Below, piece by piece: positions 7,901-9,044 of a DNA stretch of 9,044 nt; the stretch's first letter is position 1, and every line of letters begins with the position of its first letter. The notes beneath the pieces were generated by a model, which saw only the letters and a program-made list of their open reading frames with translations, had not been told where the DNA came from and did not search any database. The stretch is from Alphaproteobacteria bacterium MarineAlpha3_Bin4 (lineage in GTDB: Bacteria > Pseudomonadota > Alphaproteobacteria > Rhodospirillales > Casp-alpha2), in assembly GCA_002938045.1 (NCBI GenBank), contig PTLJ01000045.1, positions 1 to 9,044 of the forward strand, written 5' to 3'. The position numbers and the translations under genes are program-made.

Positions 7901-8410
7901 GAGATGTCGAAAAGCGCCGACAAGGGGGCCCAGGTGATGGCCCTGGTTAGCGAAGCGTTGAACCGACAATCGAGCGAGGCCACGGAGGCATCAGAGCAGT
8001 CCGCTGCGCAGGCCGAAAATATTGCCAAGGATCTGCGCACCCATTACGACGAACTCGACACCTCGGCGGCCAGGACCATGGCCACACTACGTGACATCGG
8101 CAACGACCTGCGCAAGCACTACCAAGAACTCGATAACGTTTCGCAGAAATCCGCCAGCCATCTGGAAGACGCCGCAGAATCACTGCAACACAGGGCGGAT
8201 CTAATCAGCGCCTCGGCCAGCGGTGCCGTCGACGGGCTGTCAAAGCTTGGCGAGACCCTGAGCCAACGCTCGGCAGAAGCGACAGCCGCATCGGACCTCA
8301 ACGCCTCGAAACTGGCGAAGATCTCCAAACAGTTCCGCCAGCAAGCGGAGACCGTTGGCACTCAGACCAACGGCGTCGTCGGCAATATCGAGAATCTGGT
8401 AGAGGATTTT
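4973..8410 (+). CDS. Giant two-pass membrane protein with a 25-residue-repeat coiled coil, C-terminus missing
   Basis: I do not recognise a named family. Reading from ATG 4973 (GAGGGGG ends two bases before it) gives about 1146 plausible residues. Residues 1-60 are polar, with a Pro/Glu/Asp-rich linker (29-48). Two hydrophobic segments follow at about 62-84 and 97-120 with a short loop. Basic residues before the first (KPPFHLRYH) and after the second (YERGQQLRRE) place both ends in the cytoplasm. After a short link with YPS (142-144), residues 158-1145 are 40 tandem coiled-coil units rich in Ala, Ser, Thr, Glu, Gln and Arg. There is no catalytic motif and no proline break in the coil. If fully helical it would be about 145 nm long, suiting a scaffold, tether or spacer; this is inference. 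The frame stays open to 9044, but from about 8411 the translation loses the repeat and runs antisense to another gene. The natural end is therefore probably absent. Confidence 0.85.
5444..8407 (+). repeat. Forty tandem 75-bp (25-residue) coding repeats
   Basis: The coiled-coil part of the protein divides without gaps into 40 units. Thirty-seven have 25 residues. Units 6, 7 and 18 have 21 (5819-5944 and 6695-6757). Each unit usually opens with Leu, Phe, Met or Ile, often then Arg-x-Arg/Gln-Ser/Thr. Position 8 is usually Leu, position 11-12 is often Val-Ser, position 15 is often Ala, positions 18-19 carry a hydrophobic residue, and position 22 is often Val. Clear examples begin LRRQTEDL (5594), LRQRSEEL (6545), MERQAEDL (7283) and LRKHYQEL (8108). 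The period fits three heptads plus a 4-residue stutter, and the 21-residue units are three plain heptads. DNA copies are well diverged, so the repeat is old and kept at protein level. Confidence 0.88.
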
Positions 8411-8467
8411 CATGGGTGTCGAATCTGCAGGAGTCTCATCGAAGGGTCAGCCCGCTCGGGGGCACTC

Positions 8468-8487
8468 AAACAACAGGCGAAGGCCTG
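8468..8487 (-). terminator. Probable terminator of the convergent minus-strand gene
   Basis: On the minus strand, right after the TGA at 8491-8489, CAGGC and GCCTG (8487-8483 and 8478-8474) form a 5-bp GC-rich stem with a CTTC loop, followed by TTGTTT (8473-8468). Stem and U-tract are both modest. The position directly behind the stop codon makes it believable. Confidence 0.5.
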
Positions 8488-8488
8488 C

Positions 8489-9044
8489 TCAGCGGATATA
8501 GGTCTGGCGGGTCACGACGAAACGGTAGCCCCGGCCACTGGGCCGGACGTTGAAAATCGTGCGACGGATCGACTTGACGTTCCGCTTGCGGTAGTCCAAC
8601 TCGAGTTTCGCCAGCATGTTCTCGATCTTGGTCGGATAAAAGTGCAGCACCAGGGCCGTGCGCGAATCGATCCCGACTTTCTGGAACAGCTTGTGGTCGC
8701 TTTTGCGCAGAGACCCACTCTGCCAGTTCATGTACAGCCGCTGCTCGTTGGCACCGGTCTTGACTTCGCGTTTCACGGGCTTCCCGCTGAATCCCTTGAT
8801 GTAGACCAGGCGTTTCTGGGTCGGGAAGAGCGCGCCGAGTTCGATGCCGAAGTGATCAAGTTGCTTGGCATAGACGCTCAACGACCCCCCCTCGGAAAAC
8901 CGGATGAACCATCGCTGGTGTCGAGGGATACCACCTTCACCGGGCCCCGACCCCAGAGGTCGGCTGCCGGTCCCGGCCTTGCTGCCCACCTTGCCACTGT
9001 TTTCCGCCTGGGTCTCGAACTGTTGCTCAACCTGTTCGGCCGCA
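8489..9044 (-). CDS. Conserved C-terminal domain protein, 5' part outside the window (planctomycete-like)
   Basis: The frame enters at the right window edge without a stop and ends at TGA 8491-8489, giving 184 visible residues of a longer protein. The first visible part is Glu/Gln-rich (AAEQVEQQFETQAEN), then a Gly/Ser/Pro linker follows. A compact domain begins at about residue 40 with IPRHQRWFIRFSEG, continues through YAKQLDHFGIELGAL, EQRLYMNWQSG and LFQKVGID, and ends with HFYPTKIENMLAKLE, SIRRTIFNVRPSG and YRFVVTRQTYIR. I recall this arrangement (H-x-R-W near the start, a Y-A-x-Q-L-D-x-F-x-I-E-L-G block, RRT-F-V and F-V-RQ-Y near the end) from uncharacterised planctomycete proteins, where it follows coiled-coil or membrane regions. 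The function is unknown. A GTG at 8989 is not needed as a start because coding continues upstream. It converges on the repeat-protein gene, whose open frame overlaps it antisense. Confidence 0.75.
   Translation of the reverse strand, partial: AAEQVEQQFETQAENSGKVGSKAGTGSRPLGSGPGEGGIPRHQRWFIRFSEGGSLSVYAKQLDHFGIELGALFPTQKRLVYIKGFSGKPVKREVKTGANEQRLYMNWQSGSLRKSDHKLFQKVGIDSRTALVLHFYPTKIENMLAKLELDYRKRNVKSIRRTIFNVRPSGRGYRFVVTRQTYIR

Noticed and set aside
5444..8407. Methyl-accepting chemotaxis receptor
   Set aside because: The Ala/Ser/Glu/Gln-rich coil is reminiscent of receptor signalling helices, but there is no periplasmic sensor domain, no HAMP domain and no conserved hairpin tip.
8411..9044. 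Continuation of the 4973 plus frame as extra protein domain
   Set aside because: The translation loses the repeat, has no domain features, and from 8489 lies antisense to a better supported gene; the absence of stops is explained by GC-rich antisense sequence.
1..9044. CRISPR array, tRNA/rRNA genes, transposase or insertion-sequence ends
   Set aside because: No short direct repeats with spacers, no cloverleaf-like segment and no transposase motif or matching terminal repeats were seen on either strand.

Overview
The window looks like GC-rich alphaproteobacterial chromosome, probably Rhodospirillales-like. Enoyl-ACP reductase, PdxH, a FieF-type transporter, an SRAP protein and a 17-kDa-antigen-like lipoprotein all have alphaproteobacterial-style sequences. 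The species cannot be fixed from the sequence alone. The right-hand end (from about 8411) may have a different origin.

Layout, left to right. (1) Bases 1-743, minus strand: fabI, with its 3' end cut off by the window edge. (2) 744-1114: no credible gene; it holds a candidate fabI promoter, a small perfect hairpin and other short inverted repeats. (3) 1115-1603, minus: a glycine-zipper lipoprotein. (4) 1604-1785: a divergent control region with a strong 12-bp-stem inverted repeat. (5) 1786-3305, plus: pdxH and a cation diffusion facilitator (fieF-like), overlapping by 4 bases as a two-gene operon. (6) 3435-4022, minus: an SOS-response-associated peptidase (SRAP/HMCES/YedK family). (7) 4100-4849, plus: a short-chain dehydrogenase broken by an in-frame TAG, a frameshift at the catalytic-serine loop and loss of its stop. 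(8) 4973 to about 8410, plus: a very large two-pass membrane protein whose long cytoplasmic part is 40 consecutive units of 25 residues (three are 21). (9) 8489-9044, minus: the C-terminal part of a convergent gene that resembles a domain I associate with planctomycete proteins.

The most interesting item is the repeat protein. Its frame has no stop from 4973 to the window's right edge, so it is easily missed by a search for closed ORFs. The 25-residue period is kept without error for almost 1000 residues and can be read as three heptads plus a 4-residue stutter. The three 21-residue units are exactly three heptads. The repeat ends abruptly near 8408, where the frame starts to run antisense through the convergent gene. 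The gene is therefore truncated, rearranged, or joined to foreign DNA by transfer or misassembly.

The left half is mainly housekeeping: the last step of fatty-acid elongation (FabI), PLP synthesis (PdxH), divalent metal efflux (FieF) and abasic-site protection (SRAP). Apart from the pdxH-fieF pair, nothing in the sequence shows that these genes work in one pathway.
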